The notes under the pieces: model-generated
Seen by the model: the letters and a program-made list of their open reading frames with translations, nothing else
Databases searched by the model: none
What the model was told of the DNA's origin: nothing
Origin: Achromobacter pestifer
GTDB taxonomy: Bacteria > Pseudomonadota > Gammaproteobacteria > Burkholderiales > Burkholderiaceae_B
NCBI RefSeq assembly: GCF_902859625.1
Contig: NZ_CADIJX010000001.1
Span: forward strand, 806,001-870,000
DNA length: 64,000 nucleotides
Reading direction: 5' to 3'
Shown: in pieces, positions 19,600 through 29,786 of the stretch
Layout: each line of letters begins with the position of its first letter
Numbering within the stretch: position 1 is the first letter of the stretch
Position numbers and translations under genes: made by a program

Positions 19600-20750
19600 G
19601 CTCGTTCCGTCCTCAGGATCCGGCGGTTGTACAGGTTCATGAACAGCGACACGCTCAGGCTGATGCTCAGGTAGACCGCCATCAAGACCGCCACGCCTTC
19701 GATTGCCTGGCCGGTCTGGTTGATGGTGGTCGTAATGACAAATGACAGGTCGGGATAGCCCACGGCCAAGGCCAGCGTCGTGTTCTTGATGATGGACAGG
19801 TATTGGCTAGTCATCGGAGGGATGATCACGCGCATCGCCTGTGGCACCACGATCCAGCGCAAGGCCGACCCGGGTTTCAGGCCCAGCGAATGCGCCGCCT
19901 CCCACTGCCCGGCCGGCACGGCGTCGATGCCGCCACGGATGATCTCGCCCGCGAAGGCGGCGGAATAGATCGTCAACCCGACGAGCAAGGCGGTGAATTC
20001 CGGCGTGAACGCCGTTCCTCCCACGAAGTTCAAGCCGCGCAATGCAGGCGTATCCGTGTGCAGCGTGATGCCGCCCCACTTGGCGCCCGCCACCACCACC
20101 GCCAGCGCAGCCGCCACGCCCAGGCCACGCCAGGGCACCGCGCGGGAAGTTGCCGTTGGCCGCCGCGCCAAGCGCCATGCGCCCAGCAGCACGACCGCCG
20201 CCAGCGCCAACGCCCATCCCAGCGCTTGCGTGTTTCCCTGCAACGACACGCTGGGAAAGAACAGGCCGCGAATGGACAGGAACACGCCCGGTAGCGGTTG
20301 CAACGCCTGCCGCGCAGAGGGCAGATTGATCGTGACGAGGCTGTACCAGAACAGCAATTGCACGACCAGCGGCGTATTGCGCACGGCTTCCAGGTAGACC
20401 GTGGCAATCGCGCCCACCAGCGGGTGCTTGCTGCGCCGGGCCAGCGCCAGGCCAAAGCCCAGCAACGTGGACGCCACGATCACCAGCACCGAGATGTACA
20501 AGGTGTTGACCAGCCCCACCAGGAAAGCGTGGCCGTAGCTGTCGGTCGGCTGATAGGCCAGCAGGCTTTCCGGAACGGGGAACCGTGCTGCTTCGCCCAG
20601 ATAGTCGAACCCCATCGCAATGCCGCGTTGCGTCAGGTTGACGCGCGCGTTCCAGGCCAGCCAGCCGACGGTCCCCAGAAATCCGCAGGCGATCAATACC
20701 TGCATCAAGACGGCACGCGCCCGGCCGTCAAACCAAAGTCGCTTCAACAT
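19596..20750 (-). CDS. aapQ: Amino-acid ABC transporter permease (AapQ-like)
   Basis: 384 residues, the typical length of AapQ. It has an N-terminal membrane segment (VLMQVLIACGFLGTVGWLAW), a long periplasmic region, and the inner-membrane permease domain with the coupling loop EIIRGGIDAVPAGQWEAAHS near residue 290. It starts 30 bases after the binding-protein gene and its stop overlaps the AapM-like start. Together with that subunit it should form the transport pore. Confidence 0.92.
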   Translation of the reverse strand: MLKRLWFDGRARAVLMQVLIACGFLGTVGWLAWNARVNLTQRGIAMGFDYLGEAARFPVPESLLAYQPTDSYGHAFLVGLVNTLYISVLVIVASTLLGFGLALARRSKHPLVGAIATVYLEAVRNTPLVVQLLFWYSLVTINLPSARQALQPLPGVFLSIRGLFFPSVSLQGNTQALGWALALAAVVLLGAWRLARRPTATSRAVPWRGLGVAAALAVVVAGAKWGGITLHTDTPALRGLNFVGGTAFTPEFTALLVGLTIYSAAFAGEIIRGGIDAVPAGQWEAAHSLGLKPGSALRWIVVPQAMRVIIPPMTSQYLSIIKNTTLALAVGYPDLSFVITTTINQTGQAIEGVAVLMAVYLSISLSVSLFMNLYNRRILRTERA

Positions 20751-20780
20751 GATGAGCCTCCAGGCCAGGACGCGGCCGGA

Positions 20781-21872
20781 TCAGTTGAAGACGTACGGGT
20801 ACATCAGACCGCCGTCGCGGTACAGGCGGTTCATGCCGCGCTCAAGCTTCATCGGGCTGTTCTTGCCGACGTTGCGCTCGAAGATTTCGCCGTAGTTGCC
20901 CAGTTGCTTGACGATGTTGTAGGCCCAGCGCTCGTCCAGCCCCAACGCCTTGCCGTTGCCGGGTTCCACGCCCAGAAAGCGGGCAATGCGCGGGTCGCCG
21001 GATTTCAGCATGTCGTCCACGTTGGCCTGGGTGATACCCATGTCTTCCGCGGCAATCGGCACCTGGATCACCCACTTGACGATGTCGAACCAGCGGTCGT
21101 CGCCGTGGCGCACGGACGGCGTCAGCGCTTCGCTGTGGCCGCTGGCCGGAAAGATCACGTAGTCGTCGGGATTCTGCGCCTGCGTGGCACGCACCGCGGC
21201 CAACGCCGAGGCGTCCGTGATCAGGCCATCGCAACGCCCCGAGAAAAATGCCTGCCGCGATGCGGCCACGTTGTCGAACAGCACCGTCTTCAGGCCGAGC
21301 TTGAACTTGCGCGAGAGGTCAGCCACCGTCACTTCATTGGTCGAGCCGGTCTGCACGCAAATGGTCGCGCCGCCCATGTCCTGCGTGCGGGTAATGCCCA
21401 GATCCTTGCGCACCATGAAGGCGTCGAATTCGTAGTAATTGGGATACGTGAAATTGATGCCATTGGCATCTCGCCGCAAGGTCCATGACGTGGTGCGCGG
21501 CAAGACATCGATCTGGCCGGTCTGCAACGCGGTCAAGCGCTGCTGGCCGGTCAATGGCACGAAGCGGGCCTTGGAGGCGTCGCCCAGCACCGCGATGGCG
21601 ATGGCGCGGCAGGTGTCCACGTCCAGGCCCTTCCAGTTGCCGTCCTTGTCCGGCGCCGAGAACCCCGTGGTGCCATGGCCGGAACCGCAGATGACATAGC
21701 CACGGGCGCGAATCTGGTCGACCGTGGGACTGTTGGTCTGCGCGACGGCCGCCGCCACGGGCGACGCGCCTTCGGCGGGTGCCGCGGCGGTGCCCTGGGC
21801 GATCGAGACGGGTGGCGCGCATACGGCCATGACCAAGGCGATGGAACGGTAAATCTGCTTGAAACTAAACAC
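20781..21872 (-). CDS. aapJ: Periplasmic amino-acid-binding protein (AapJ-like)
   Basis: 363 residues from GTG at 21872, chosen because AGGGGA lies seven bases upstream and because the next residues (FSFKQIYRSIALVMAVC...) form a signal peptide ending before AQGTAAAP. The open frame reaches 22028, but that part is low-complexity and basic and overlaps repeated DNA. The mature protein shows the family-3 solute-binding pattern: VICGSGHGTTGFS, GLDVDTCRAIA, QTGQIDVLPRTTSWTLRRD and GDDRWFDIVKWV. It captures amino acids in the periplasm and hands them to the AapQM channel. The upstream lyase gene suggests that sulfur amino acids are among the ligands, which is inference. Confidence 0.91.
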   Translation of the reverse strand: MFSFKQIYRSIALVMAVCAPPVSIAQGTAAAPAEGASPVAAAVAQTNSPTVDQIRARGYVICGSGHGTTGFSAPDKDGNWKGLDVDTCRAIAIAVLGDASKARFVPLTGQQRLTALQTGQIDVLPRTTSWTLRRDANGINFTYPNYYEFDAFMVRKDLGITRTQDMGGATICVQTGSTNEVTVADLSRKFKLGLKTVLFDNVAASRQAFFSGRCDGLITDASALAAVRATQAQNPDDYVIFPASGHSEALTPSVRHGDDRWFDIVKWVIQVPIAAEDMGITQANVDDMLKSGDPRIARFLGVEPGNGKALGLDERWAYNIVKQLGNYGEIFERNVGKNSPMKLERGMNRLYRDGGLMYPYVFN

Positions 21873-21927
21873 GGCAATTCCCCTTGCGGTTGATGGAGCG
21901 CCTTTGATTGCTTTCTTGCTGGCGCTT

Positions 21928-21970
21928 TTTGTGGGTGCTTCTTGCGGTTGCTGTTTGTGGATGCTTCTTG
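21928..21970. repeat. Short direct repeat in the leader of the binding-protein gene
   Basis: TTTGTGGGTGCTTCTTG (21928-21944) recurs as TTTGTGGATGCTTCTTG (21954-21970), 17 bases with one mismatch, 26 bases apart. It lies in the 164-bp interval between the lyase and binding-protein genes. Poorer related pieces flank it on both sides. It could be a protein-binding site, a transcript structure or simple slippage; nothing visible decides. Confidence 0.6.
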
Positions 21971-22036
21971 TGGATACTTTTTCCTGACGCTTCCTGCCGG
22001 CCGTCTGCGCATGACGCGCACGGCCCACACGAGGGT

Positions 22037-23185
22037 CTATCGCAGCTGCTGGTACGCGGCTAGCCCGGCGCGCAGATCGTCCTTCAGCACGTCCACGTCC
22101 TCCAGGCCGACGGACAGCCGGACAACGGGGCGATCCGTCGCCGGATAGGCTCGGTCGGCCTGAAGCGCCGCCGGGTAGTACGCCACCAGGCTATGCACGC
22201 CGCCCCAGCTGGCGCCGATAGCAAAATGCCGTAGCGAATCGAAGAAACCGTTGAAGGCGGAGTCGGGCGCAGGCGCCAGCACCATCGAAAACAGGCAGCC
22301 GTTGGTGGTGAAATCCCGCTTCCACAGGGCATGGCCCGGGTCGGATTCCAGCGGCGGGTACAGCAAGCGCTCGACTTGCGGTTGGGCTTGCAACCATTGA
22401 GCCACCTGCAAGGTGGCGTCGCTTTGGGCGCCCAGCCGCAGGCGTAGCGTCTCCAGGCCGCGCAGGACCAAGAAGCAATCCTCGGGGCTGACTTGCTGGC
22501 CCAGGATGCTTTGCGTTTCGCGCAATACCGCGTAGTGCTCGGCGTCGTTCATGCTGATGGCGCCCATCAGCACGTCGGAATGGCCACTGAAGAACTTGGT
22601 GGCGGCTTCCACGCTGAAGTCCACGCCATGAGCCAGCGGTTTGAAACCCAACGGGCTGGCCCAGGTGTTGTCCATCATGGTCAGCACGCCGTGCCGGCGG
22701 GCGGCGGCGGCAATCGCCGGCACGTCCGCCATTTCCATCGTGACCGTGCCTGGCGCTTCAATGCAGATCATCCGGGTGCGCGGGCGGATCAGCGCCTCGA
22801 TGTCCGCGCCGATGGACGGGTCGTACAGTTCCACGTCCACGCCCATGTGTGCCAGCCATTTCTCGCCAAAGGTCTTCAACGCGCCATAGCTGGCGGCCGA
22901 CAGCAGCAGATGGTCGCCGCCGCGCACGAATCCCATCACCACCGTCATCAACGCCGCCGCGCCCGACGGCGTGATGACGCAATGCTGTCCGCCTTCCAAT
23001 TCCGCGATGCGGTCTTCCAGCAGGCGCGCGGTCGGTGTGCCCGTCACGCCATAGCTGAACCCGTCCGGCTGACGATGCTTGCGGTTGACGAAGTCCGCCA
23101 GGGAGTCGAACACCACGGTCGATCCGCGTTGCACCGACGGCGACAGGCTGGCGAAATCTCTATTAGTCTGATTGATAGGTTTCAT
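22037..23185 (-). CDS. metC: Cystathionine beta-lyase-like PLP enzyme
   Basis: 382 residues of the Cys/Met metabolism PLP family. Landmarks are YGVTGTPTARLLEDRIAELE, the glycine/serine PLP phosphate loop ITPSGAAALM, the PLP-ring Asp in MMDNTWASPL and the Schiff-base Lys in EAATKFFSGHSDV; the C-terminal VRLSVGLEDVDVLKDDL closes the fold. Such enzymes split cystathionine or cystine to ammonia, pyruvate and a thiol. The gene is divergent from a LysR regulator and heads a likely operon with the amino-acid importer, pointing to import and breakdown of a sulfur amino acid. The exact reaction (beta-lyase or another family reaction) cannot be settled by sequence alone. Confidence 0.88.
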   Translation of the reverse strand: MKPINQTNRDFASLSPSVQRGSTVVFDSLADFVNRKHRQPDGFSYGVTGTPTARLLEDRIAELEGGQHCVITPSGAAALMTVVMGFVRGGDHLLLSAASYGALKTFGEKWLAHMGVDVELYDPSIGADIEALIRPRTRMICIEAPGTVTMEMADVPAIAAAARRHGVLTMMDNTWASPLGFKPLAHGVDFSVEAATKFFSGHSDVLMGAISMNDAEHYAVLRETQSILGQQVSPEDCFLVLRGLETLRLRLGAQSDATLQVAQWLQAQPQVERLLYPPLESDPGHALWKRDFTTNGCLFSMVLAPAPDSAFNGFFDSLRHFAIGASWGGVHSLVAYYPAALQADRAYPATDRPVVRLSVGLEDVDVLKDDLRAGLAAYQQLR

Positions 23186-23295
23186 CTAATCTATTTGTTG
23201 GGCTTAAGGAGGGGGATCGGTACAACGCCAGTTTCAGCGTTTTGCCCCATTGCCTCAACAATTGAAAAAACTCAGTCAATAAGCAGGACTTATAT

Positions 23296-24210
23296 ATGGA
23301 CATGCGAGAGATCCAGGTCTTCCGCGCCGTGATGCAGGCCGGCACCACCAGCAAGGCAGCCACCTTGCTGGGCGTATCCCAGCCGGCGGTCAGCCAGGCG
23401 ATCCGCAAGCTGGAAACGTCATCGGAGTTGCGCTTGTTCGAGCGCCTGCGGGGCCGCCTGGTGCCGACTCAGGAAGCCGCAGCCTTGATGGAGGAAGTGG
23501 ACCGCTGCTTTGCCGGCTTTGAACTGATCGAGCACCGCATCCGCAGCCTGAAGTCCTACGGCGTCGGGCGGCTGGCCATCGGCTCGCTGCCCGCATTGGG
23601 CACCGGCTTCATGCCGCGCGCCATCGCGGCCTTTGGGCTGGAAGAACGGCGCATTCAGCTGTCGTTCCAAATCATGAGTTCACGGGAAGTGCTGCAACAG
23701 GTGGCCGCGGGCCAGCTGGATTTTGGCCTGATGGCCGATGAGCTTTCAGTGGCTGGCCTGGAACATTCGGACTTCCTGCGCATCCCTGGCGTCATCGCAA
23801 TGCACAGCCGCCACGCCTTGGCCAGCAAGCCTTGCATCGCATTGCGGGATCTGGCCGACCACAAGTTCATCGCGCTGAACCCGGAAGATGCCAGCCGGCG
23901 GCGCCTGGAGGCCGCGCTGAATGACCAGGGACTGGCGTTGCAGCCGATCCTGGAAACGCCATATTCAAATTCGGTGTGCGAATTTGCGCTGCATGGGCTG
24001 GGCATCGGGATGGTGCATCCCGTCATGGCCCTGGATTATCTGGCCCGTGGATTGGTCTTGAAACCGCTGGCGCTGGACATCAGCTTCACCAGCCTGCTGG
24101 TGTTCCGGCCGGGCACGCCCCTGTCGGAGAATGCCCGAGCCCTGCTGAAGGTCATGCGGATACAGCTGGACCAGGATCTGAAACGGGTGCGGGCCGCGCT
24201 GGGCGCTTGA
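23296..24210 (+). CDS. LysR-family transcriptional regulator
   Basis: 304 residues. The N-terminal winged helix is clear (MREIQVFRAVMQAGTTSKAA, then VSQPAVSQAIRKLE at 32-45), followed by a two-lobed effector-binding domain from about residue 90 (GRLAIGSLPALG, GLGIGMVHPVMA). It is divergent from the cystathionine beta-lyase-like gene with 110 bp between them, the classic arrangement for a LysR protein controlling its neighbour. The effector is unknown; a sulfur amino acid or thiol metabolite would fit. Confidence 0.92.
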   Translation: MDMREIQVFRAVMQAGTTSKAATLLGVSQPAVSQAIRKLETSSELRLFERLRGRLVPTQEAAALMEEVDRCFAGFELIEHRIRSLKSYGVGRLAIGSLPALGTGFMPRAIAAFGLEERRIQLSFQIMSSREVLQQVAAGQLDFGLMADELSVAGLEHSDFLRIPGVIAMHSRHALASKPCIALRDLADHKFIALNPEDASRRRLEAALNDQGLALQPILETPYSNSVCEFALHGLGIGMVHPVMALDYLARGLVLKPLALDISFTSLLVFRPGTPLSENARALLKVMRIQLDQDLKRVRAALGA

Positions 24211-24275
24211 CGCCCGGGCAGGCAGGCTGGCGGCAGGCAGGCACGCGCGCGCCTTGCCGCCGCCCTTCCCGCCAC

Positions 24276-26018
24276 TTAGTCGATGCGCCCGATGTCGGCG
24301 CCAGCCGCCACGGCCTGGCCGGGCGCCGCCTGGTGCTTGAGCACGCCGTCACGATGCGCCAGCACCTGCATTTCCATCTTCATCGCTTCCATCGTGGCGA
24401 TCAGTTCGCCTTGCTTGACCGTGGCGCCGTCCGCTGCGTTCCACGACTGGATCGTGCCCGCGATGGGCGCGGCCACGGTTTGCGCACTGGCCTGGGCCGG
24501 TGCGGCGGCTGCGTCGGCAACCGCCGCCGCGCCAGCGGATTGCAAGCCGCGCAGCAGTTCCGCAGGCAAGCCCAGCGACACGCGGCGGCCGTCGATTTCC
24601 ACGGCGGTGCGGTGCAGGTTCAAGTTGCCCAATGGCGTCGGACGCACGGCGGCTTCCAGGTCATTGGCAAAATCGGTCTCGATCCAACGGGTGTGCACCT
24701 TGAAGCCCGTGCCGTCACCAATGAAATCGGCATGGTCCAGCACCGCCCGATGGAACGGCAGCACGGATGCCACGCCTTCGATACGGAATTCAGCCAGCGC
24801 GCGGCGGGCCCGTGCAATCGCCTGTTCGCGCGTGGCGCCAGTGACGATCAGTTTGGCCAGCAGCGAATCGAACGTGCCCGGAATGACCGAACCCGACTCC
24901 ACGCCGCTATCCACCCGCACGCCAGGGCCGGAAGGCGCGGCGAAAGTGGCGATGCGGCCAGGCGAAGGCAGGAAGCCGCGGCCCACGTCTTCGGCGTTGA
25001 TGCGGAATTCGATGGCATGGCAACGCGGCGCGGGGGCCGTGTCGAACGCCAGCGGCAAGCCGTCGGCAATACGCAACTGCTCGACCACGAGGTCCAGGCC
25101 GCAGGTTTCCTCGGTGACCGGATGCTCGACCTGCAAGCGGGTGTTGACCTCAAGGAACGAGATGGAACCCGATGCGCTAAGCAGGAATTCGACCGTGCCC
25201 GCGCCAACATAGCCAGCATGCGCGCAGATATCCCGCGCCGAGGCATGGATGCGCTGGCGCTGGTCGTCGCTCAGGAACGGCGCGGGCGCCTCTTCCACCA
25301 ATTTCTGGTTGCGGCGCTGGAGCGAGCAATCGCGCGTGCCCAACACCACGACCTTGCCATGCTTGTCGGCCAACACCTGGGCTTCCACATGGCGCGGGTG
25401 GTCCAGGAACTGCTCCACATAGCATTCGCCGCGGCCAAAGGCAGTGACAGCTTCGCGGACGGCGGACTCGTACAGGTCCGCCACATCTTCCATGCGCCAG
25501 ACGACCTTCAGGCCACGGCCGCCGCCGCCGAATGCCGCCTTGATGGCAATGGGCAAGCCATGTTCGTGCGCAAAGGCCAGCACGTCTTCGGCGCCGTCAA
25601 CCGGGTCGGCGGTACCCGCCACCAGCGGCGCTCCGACGGCCAACGCGATCTTTCGCGCCTGAACCTTGTCACCCAGGCGTTCGATGGTGTCGGGCGAGGG
25701 GCCGATCCAGGTCAGGCCGGCGTCGATCACTGCGCGCGCGAACCCGGCGCTTTCCGACAGGAAACCGTACCCGGGATGCACGGCGTCGGCGCCGCTACGA
25801 CGCGCCACGGCCAGCAGCTTTTCAATATTCAGATAGGTATCCGCCGGGCGGTCGCCGTCCAGGCCAAACGCTTCGTCGGCCATGCGCGTGTGCAGCGCGT
25901 CGAAATCGGCGTCGGCGTACACCGCAACGGACTTCACGCCGTAGTCGGCGCAGGCGCGGATGATGCGTACTGCAATTTCGCCACGGTTGGCAATCAGGAC
26001 TTTCTTCATGGCAGGCAT
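24276..26018 (-). CDS. Biotin carboxylase fused to biotin carboxyl carrier domain
   Basis: About 580 residues. Residues 4-450 are an ATP-grasp biotin carboxylase ([18 protein letters not shown], the Gly-rich [26 protein letters not shown]). After a linker and an Ala-rich hinge comes a biotinyl domain with the acceptor Lys547 in MEAMKME. It would carboxylate its own biotin with ATP and bicarbonate, but no classical carboxyltransferase gene is beside it. It is the last gene of the 5-oxoproline operon, eight bases after the PxpBC fusion. PxpC is related to the urea-carboxylating half of urea amidolyase, so a functional link is plausible, though known PxpABC does not need biotin. ATGs at 26018 and 26009 are both possible. 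Confidence 0.93.
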   Translation of the reverse strand: MPAMKKVLIANRGEIAVRIIRACADYGVKSVAVYADADFDALHTRMADEAFGLDGDRPADTYLNIEKLLAVARRSGADAVHPGYGFLSESAGFARAVIDAGLTWIGPSPDTIERLGDKVQARKIALAVGAPLVAGTADPVDGAEDVLAFAHEHGLPIAIKAAFGGGGRGLKVVWRMEDVADLYESAVREAVTAFGRGECYVEQFLDHPRHVEAQVLADKHGKVVVLGTRDCSLQRRNQKLVEEAPAPFLSDDQRQRIHASARDICAHAGYVGAGTVEFLLSASGSISFLEVNTRLQVEHPVTEETCGLDLVVEQLRIADGLPLAFDTAPAPRCHAIEFRINAEDVGRGFLPSPGRIATFAAPSGPGVRVDSGVESGSVIPGTFDSLLAKLIVTGATREQAIARARRALAEFRIEGVASVLPFHRAVLDHADFIGDGTGFKVHTRWIETDFANDLEAAVRPTPLGNLNLHRTAVEIDGRRVSLGLPAELLRGLQSAGAAAVADAAAAPAQASAQTVAAPIAGTIQSWNAADGATVKQGELIATMEAMKMEMQVLAHRDGVLKHQAAPGQAVAAGADIGRID

Positions 26019-26025
26019 ATTCACG

Positions 26026-27645
26026 TTATGGCGTTGTGACTGGCACGGCGGGGACATCAACCGGCACGAAATCGGAAACAGGATTGAAGCGCACGCGCGC
26101 GCCAATGGGAATCTGGGCCGCACGGTCCAGGTGCCAGGGCGCCACGGAGCCAATCACCGGATAACCGCCCGTCAACGGGTGGTCTGCCAGGAACAGCACG
26201 GGCTGGCCGCTGGCCGGCACCTGGATCGAGCCCTTGCGCGTGCCCTCGCTGGGCAATTCTGCATGGTTGGCACGTTGCAGCGGTCGTTCCCCGTTCAGGC
26301 GGATGCCGACGCGGTTGGACTGCGGGGTAACGGTCCAGGCCTGGCTGGACAGCAGCGCCACGGCCTGGGCGTCGCACCAATCGGTACGCGGACCCAGCAC
26401 GACATCCAGCGTCACCTCGGCATCTTGCGCGGTCAAATCGGCGGCCGGCAGTTCCGGGCTGCCAACGATGGCGCCCTGCCCGGCCGGCACGATACCGATG
26501 TGATCACCGGCCGCCAGCGGATTGGGCCCGACGCGCGCCAGCGTATCGGTTGACCGGCTGCCCAGCACGGGCTCCACGTCAAAGCCGCCGCGCACCGCCA
26601 GGTAATAGCGAATGCCGGCTTCCGGCTGGCCCAGCGTCAGCGTATCGCCGTCGTTCAACGCAATGGCTTGATGGCCGGGCACGGTCCAGTGGGCACCTGC
26701 GGCGTCGCGCAACGTGAGCTCGCCCCGCGCGCCCGTCACGGCCGCGACACAGGCCCCCCGCGCGCGCACCTGAAAGCCGCCGTAGACAATTTCGATGCAG
26801 GCCTCGCCAGGCGCATTGCCGACCAACCGGTTGGCGGCACGCAGCGCACCCTGATCCATTGCGCCCGAGGCCGCCACGCCCTGGCGAGCCTGCCCGGGGC
26901 GTCCCAGATCCTGGAAGACCGCTTGCAAACCAGAAGCCACGACTTCCAGCGACGCCTCGGCGTGATCGGCATGACGGGCGACGGGGTGATCAGCCCCCCC
27001 GCCAGCCATCGACGCAGTAGCGGCCGCCGGTGCGGGGCCGGCGTCGATGAAGCGCACGCGATAGCCTGGCTGTAGCAGTGCGGGCGTCTCGCGGGACAGG
27101 TCCCACATGGCGGTCGGCGTCACGCCAAGAATCTGCCAGCCACCAGGGCTGGCTTGCGGATAGACGCCGCTGAAGGTGCCCGCCAAGGCCACGGCCCCCG
27201 CCGGAATACGGGTGCGCGGCGTCTTGCGTCGCGGCACATCCAGGCTGGGATCGCCGCCGCTCAGGTAGGCAAAACCCGGCGCGAACCCGGTGAACGCCAC
27301 GCTATAGGTACCGCCGACATGGCGGCGCACCACTTCCTGCGGCGTGATGCCAAGCAGCTTGGCGACTTCATCCAGGTCTTCGCCGTTGTAATGGACGGGG
27401 ATCTCGATCAGCTTGCCGTCGCGCGCGACCAGGCCCGAGGTATCGCGGCCACCAATATCGGCGATCAGGGCGTCGCGCGTCACCACGTCCGGGCGGAAGA
27501 CCACCAGCACGGTGCGCGCGGCGGGCACAAGTTCAGTGATGCCGGCAATCGGCCGGGTCTGTAGCGCATCAAACAGCGCCAGGGTCTGCTCCAGATCGTC
27601 CAGTTCGACGAGCAAGGCATCGGTATTCACGGGCAAAAAGCGCAC
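26026..27645 (-). CDS. 5-oxoprolinase subunits PxpB and PxpC fused in one protein
   Basis: 539 residues from GTG at 27645, chosen for a perfect AGGAG six bases upstream; the frame is open to 27678 but without a better start. Residues 1 to about 220 resemble PxpB/KipI ([54 protein letters not shown]). Residues from about 235 resemble PxpC/KipA ([50 protein letters not shown]). With PxpA these subunits open 5-oxoproline to glutamate using ATP. The two halves are separate genes in E. coli and B. subtilis. It lies between the PxpA and biotin-carboxylase genes. Confidence 0.93.
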   Translation of the reverse strand: MRFLPVNTDALLVELDDLEQTLALFDALQTRPIAGITELVPAARTVLVVFRPDVVTRDALIADIGGRDTSGLVARDGKLIEIPVHYNGEDLDEVAKLLGITPQEVVRRHVGGTYSVAFTGFAPGFAYLSGGDPSLDVPRRKTPRTRIPAGAVALAGTFSGVYPQASPGGWQILGVTPTAMWDLSRETPALLQPGYRVRFIDAGPAPAAATASMAGGGADHPVARHADHAEASLEVVASGLQAVFQDLGRPGQARQGVAASGAMDQGALRAANRLVGNAPGEACIEIVYGGFQVRARGACVAAVTGARGELTLRDAAGAHWTVPGHQAIALNDGDTLTLGQPEAGIRYYLAVRGGFDVEPVLGSRSTDTLARVGPNPLAAGDHIGIVPAGQGAIVGSPELPAADLTAQDAEVTLDVVLGPRTDWCDAQAVALLSSQAWTVTPQSNRVGIRLNGERPLQRANHAELPSEGTRKGSIQVPASGQPVLFLADHPLTGGYPVIGSVAPWHLDRAAQIPIGARVRFNPVSDFVPVDVPAVPVTTP

Positions 27646-27699
27646 GTGTTCTCCTAGGCGGGAAATTCCCGGGTTCAACGTCTATGGGTCGCGGCGGCC

Positions 27700-28470
27700 T
27701 TAGGCGGCAGTGCCGGCAAAGGAGCGAATGGTAACGCCAGACTGCTCCAGGCGGCGGCGGACTTCGCGCGCCATGTCCACCGCGCCAGGGCTATCCCCAT
27801 GCACGCAGATGGAATCGGCCTGCACCCGGGCCAGCGAACCATCAATGGCTTCAACCACGCCTTCCTGCACCAAACGCAGCATACGCTGTGCCACCACTTC
27901 CAGATCATGCAGCACGGCGCCCTTTTCACGGCGGGAAACCAGCACGCCTTGTGGGGTATAGGCCCGGTCGGCGAAGGCTTCGGCAACCACGCGCAGGCCA
28001 CGTTCACGCGCCAGCTTCAGCAACGGCGAACCCGCCAGTCCGACCAACGCCAACGCGGGATCGATTTCAAGCATGGCCGTGATGACGTCGTTGGCCTGAC
28101 GCGCATCATGCGCGATGGTGTTGTAGAGCGCGCCGTGCGGTTTGACGTACGTGACCTGCGTGCCAGCGGCGGCGGCCAGTCCCTTCAGCGCGCCAATCTG
28201 ATAAATGACGTCCGCGATCAGGTCAGCGCTGGCCACGTCCATGTTGCGGCGCCCGAAACCAGTCAGGTCCGGGTAGGACACGTGCGCACCCACCGCCACG
28301 CCGTTGGCGGCCGCGCCCTTCAACGTGGCCAGAATGCCCGCAGGGTCGCCCGCATGAAAGCCGCAGGCCACGTTCGCGCTGGAAACCAGCGCCAGCATGG
28401 AAGCGTCATCGCCCATGCTCCAGGCGCCCAGGCTTTCGCCCAGGTCGCTATTCAAATCGATACTGACCAT
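27700..28470 (-). CDS. pxpA: 5-oxoprolinase subunit A (LamB/YcsF family)
   Basis: 256 residues, normal length. Family motifs: [14 protein letters not shown] at the start, [42 protein letters not shown] and [10 protein letters not shown]. PxpA works with PxpB and PxpC in ATP-dependent cleavage of 5-oxoproline (pyroglutamate), a damage product of glutamine and glutathione. It follows the transporter gene by ten bases and precedes the PxpBC fusion by 54, so one transcript is likely. Confidence 0.95.
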   Translation of the reverse strand: MVSIDLNSDLGESLGAWSMGDDASMLALVSSANVACGFHAGDPAGILATLKGAAANGVAVGAHVSYPDLTGFGRRNMDVASADLIADVIYQIGALKGLAAAAGTQVTYVKPHGALYNTIAHDARQANDVITAMLEIDPALALVGLAGSPLLKLARERGLRVVAEAFADRAYTPQGVLVSRREKGAVLHDLEVVAQRMLRLVQEGVVEAIDGSLARVQADSICVHGDSPGAVDMAREVRRRLEQSGVTIRSFAGTAA

Positions 28471-28480
28471 GGTTTTATTC

Positions 28481-29731
28481 TCAGTTCACCGAGAGGAAAG
28501 CAAAGATGGGGCCGATGGATTTGTAGCCCATGTACCACGTCAACACGCAGCAGATGGAACCCAGCACCAGCAGCACTCGGGAATACTGGTGCCCGCCCAT
28601 GAGATCGCTGCGCGTCCAACCCACGATCATGAAGATCGTCAGCCCCAGCGGCAGGATCAGCCCGTTGAATCCGCCCGCGAACACCAGCAGCGCGGCCGGT
28701 GCCGTGCCGATGAATGCGAACACGGCCAACGACACGGCAATGAAGATCACCGTGGCCAGGTTGCGGCCCTTTTCGCCGATCTTGCCGTTGAATACCGTGA
28801 TGAACGACATCGAGGTGTAGGCGGCGCCGACAATGCTGGTCAGCGCGGCGGCCCACAGGATCAGGCCGAAGATGCGCAGGCCGATGTCGCCTGCGGCGGC
28901 CTGGAAGGCTTGGGCTGCGGGGTTGGCGGTCTGGCCCGAGACATCGATGACGACGCCGCTGGCCACCACGCCCAGCACTGCCAGAAACAGCACGTAGCGC
29001 ATGATGCCCGTGACGATGATGCCGTTGATCGACCCCCGGGTGACCACCGAAAGGTTCTCCGCGCCAACCACGCCCTTGTCCAGCAGGCGATGCGCGCCTG
29101 CGTAGGTGATGTAGCCGCCCACCGTGCCGCCGACAATGGTGGTGATGGTGGCGAAGTTGATCGTGTCCGGCATGACCGTCTGGCGCAATGCCTCGCCCAC
29201 GGGCGGGTTCGACGCGAACATGACGAACACGGTCATCAGGATCATCAACAGACCCAGGAAAATGATGCTGCGATCCATGGCCGCGCCCGCGCGGCGGGAC
29301 AGGAACAAGCCAATGGCCAGCGCGGCGCTCAGCATGCCGCCCCACTTCACATCCAGGCCCAGCAAGGCATTCAAGCCCAGTCCCGCGCCCGCGATGTTGC
29401 CGACGTTGAACACCAGGCCGCCAAACATCACCATCACGGCCAACACATAGCCGCTGCCGGGGACCGCCGCGTTGGCAATGTCGGAGGCGCGCATGCGCGT
29501 CAGCGTCACGATGCGCCAGACGTTCAACTGCACGATGAAGTCGATGATGATCGACGCCAGGATGCCGAACGCGAATGCCGCTCCCATCGTGGCCGTGAAC
29601 GTCGCCGTCTGCGTGATGAAGCCCGGGCCGATGGCCGAGGTCGCCATCATGAAGATGGCCCCCAGCAGCGAGGCGCGGCGAGCCTTGGCGAAGTCGCGGG
29701 CAGGCATGGCCAGCGTGTCTGTTTGACTCAT
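28481..29731 (-). CDS. NRAMP-related membrane transporter of the 5-oxoproline operon
   Basis: 416 residues and roughly eleven hydrophobic segments, with the NRAMP fold pattern near the start ([18 protein letters not shown]). The metal-binding DPGN motif expected in the first segment of NRAMP metal transporters is absent, and the MPH-type motif of the sixth segment is replaced by a stretch reading [10 protein letters not shown]. It is therefore probably not a Mn/Fe importer. As first gene of the pxp operon it may carry 5-oxoproline or a related acid; that is inference from position. MSQTDTL at 29731 is preferred over the ATG nine codons upstream, as AGGTT precedes it. Confidence 0.88.
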   Translation of the reverse strand: MSQTDTLAMPARDFAKARRASLLGAIFMMATSAIGPGFITQTATFTATMGAAFAFGILASIIIDFIVQLNVWRIVTLTRMRASDIANAAVPGSGYVLAVMVMFGGLVFNVGNIAGAGLGLNALLGLDVKWGGMLSAALAIGLFLSRRAGAAMDRSIIFLGLLMILMTVFVMFASNPPVGEALRQTVMPDTINFATITTIVGGTVGGYITYAGAHRLLDKGVVGAENLSVVTRGSINGIIVTGIMRYVLFLAVLGVVASGVVIDVSGQTANPAAQAFQAAAGDIGLRIFGLILWAAALTSIVGAAYTSMSFITVFNGKIGEKGRNLATVIFIAVSLAVFAFIGTAPAALLVFAGGFNGLILPLGLTIFMIVGWTRSDLMGGHQYSRVLLVLGSICCVLTWYMGYKSIGPIFAFLSVN

Positions 29732-29786
29732 GAGAGAACCTGAAAAAAGGAAATGCAATCGCGGAGCAGGCTTTTCTTGCCTTTTA

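Noticed and set aside
24211..24275. Terminator hairpin between LysR gene and biotin carboxylase gene
   Set aside because: GC-rich partial repeats exist (GGCAGGCAGG and neighbours) but no convincing continuous stem with a T-tract.
28481..29731. Assignment as manganese transporter MntH
   Set aside because: The fold matches NRAMP but the metal-binding DPGN and MPH-type motifs are missing and the operon concerns 5-oxoproline.
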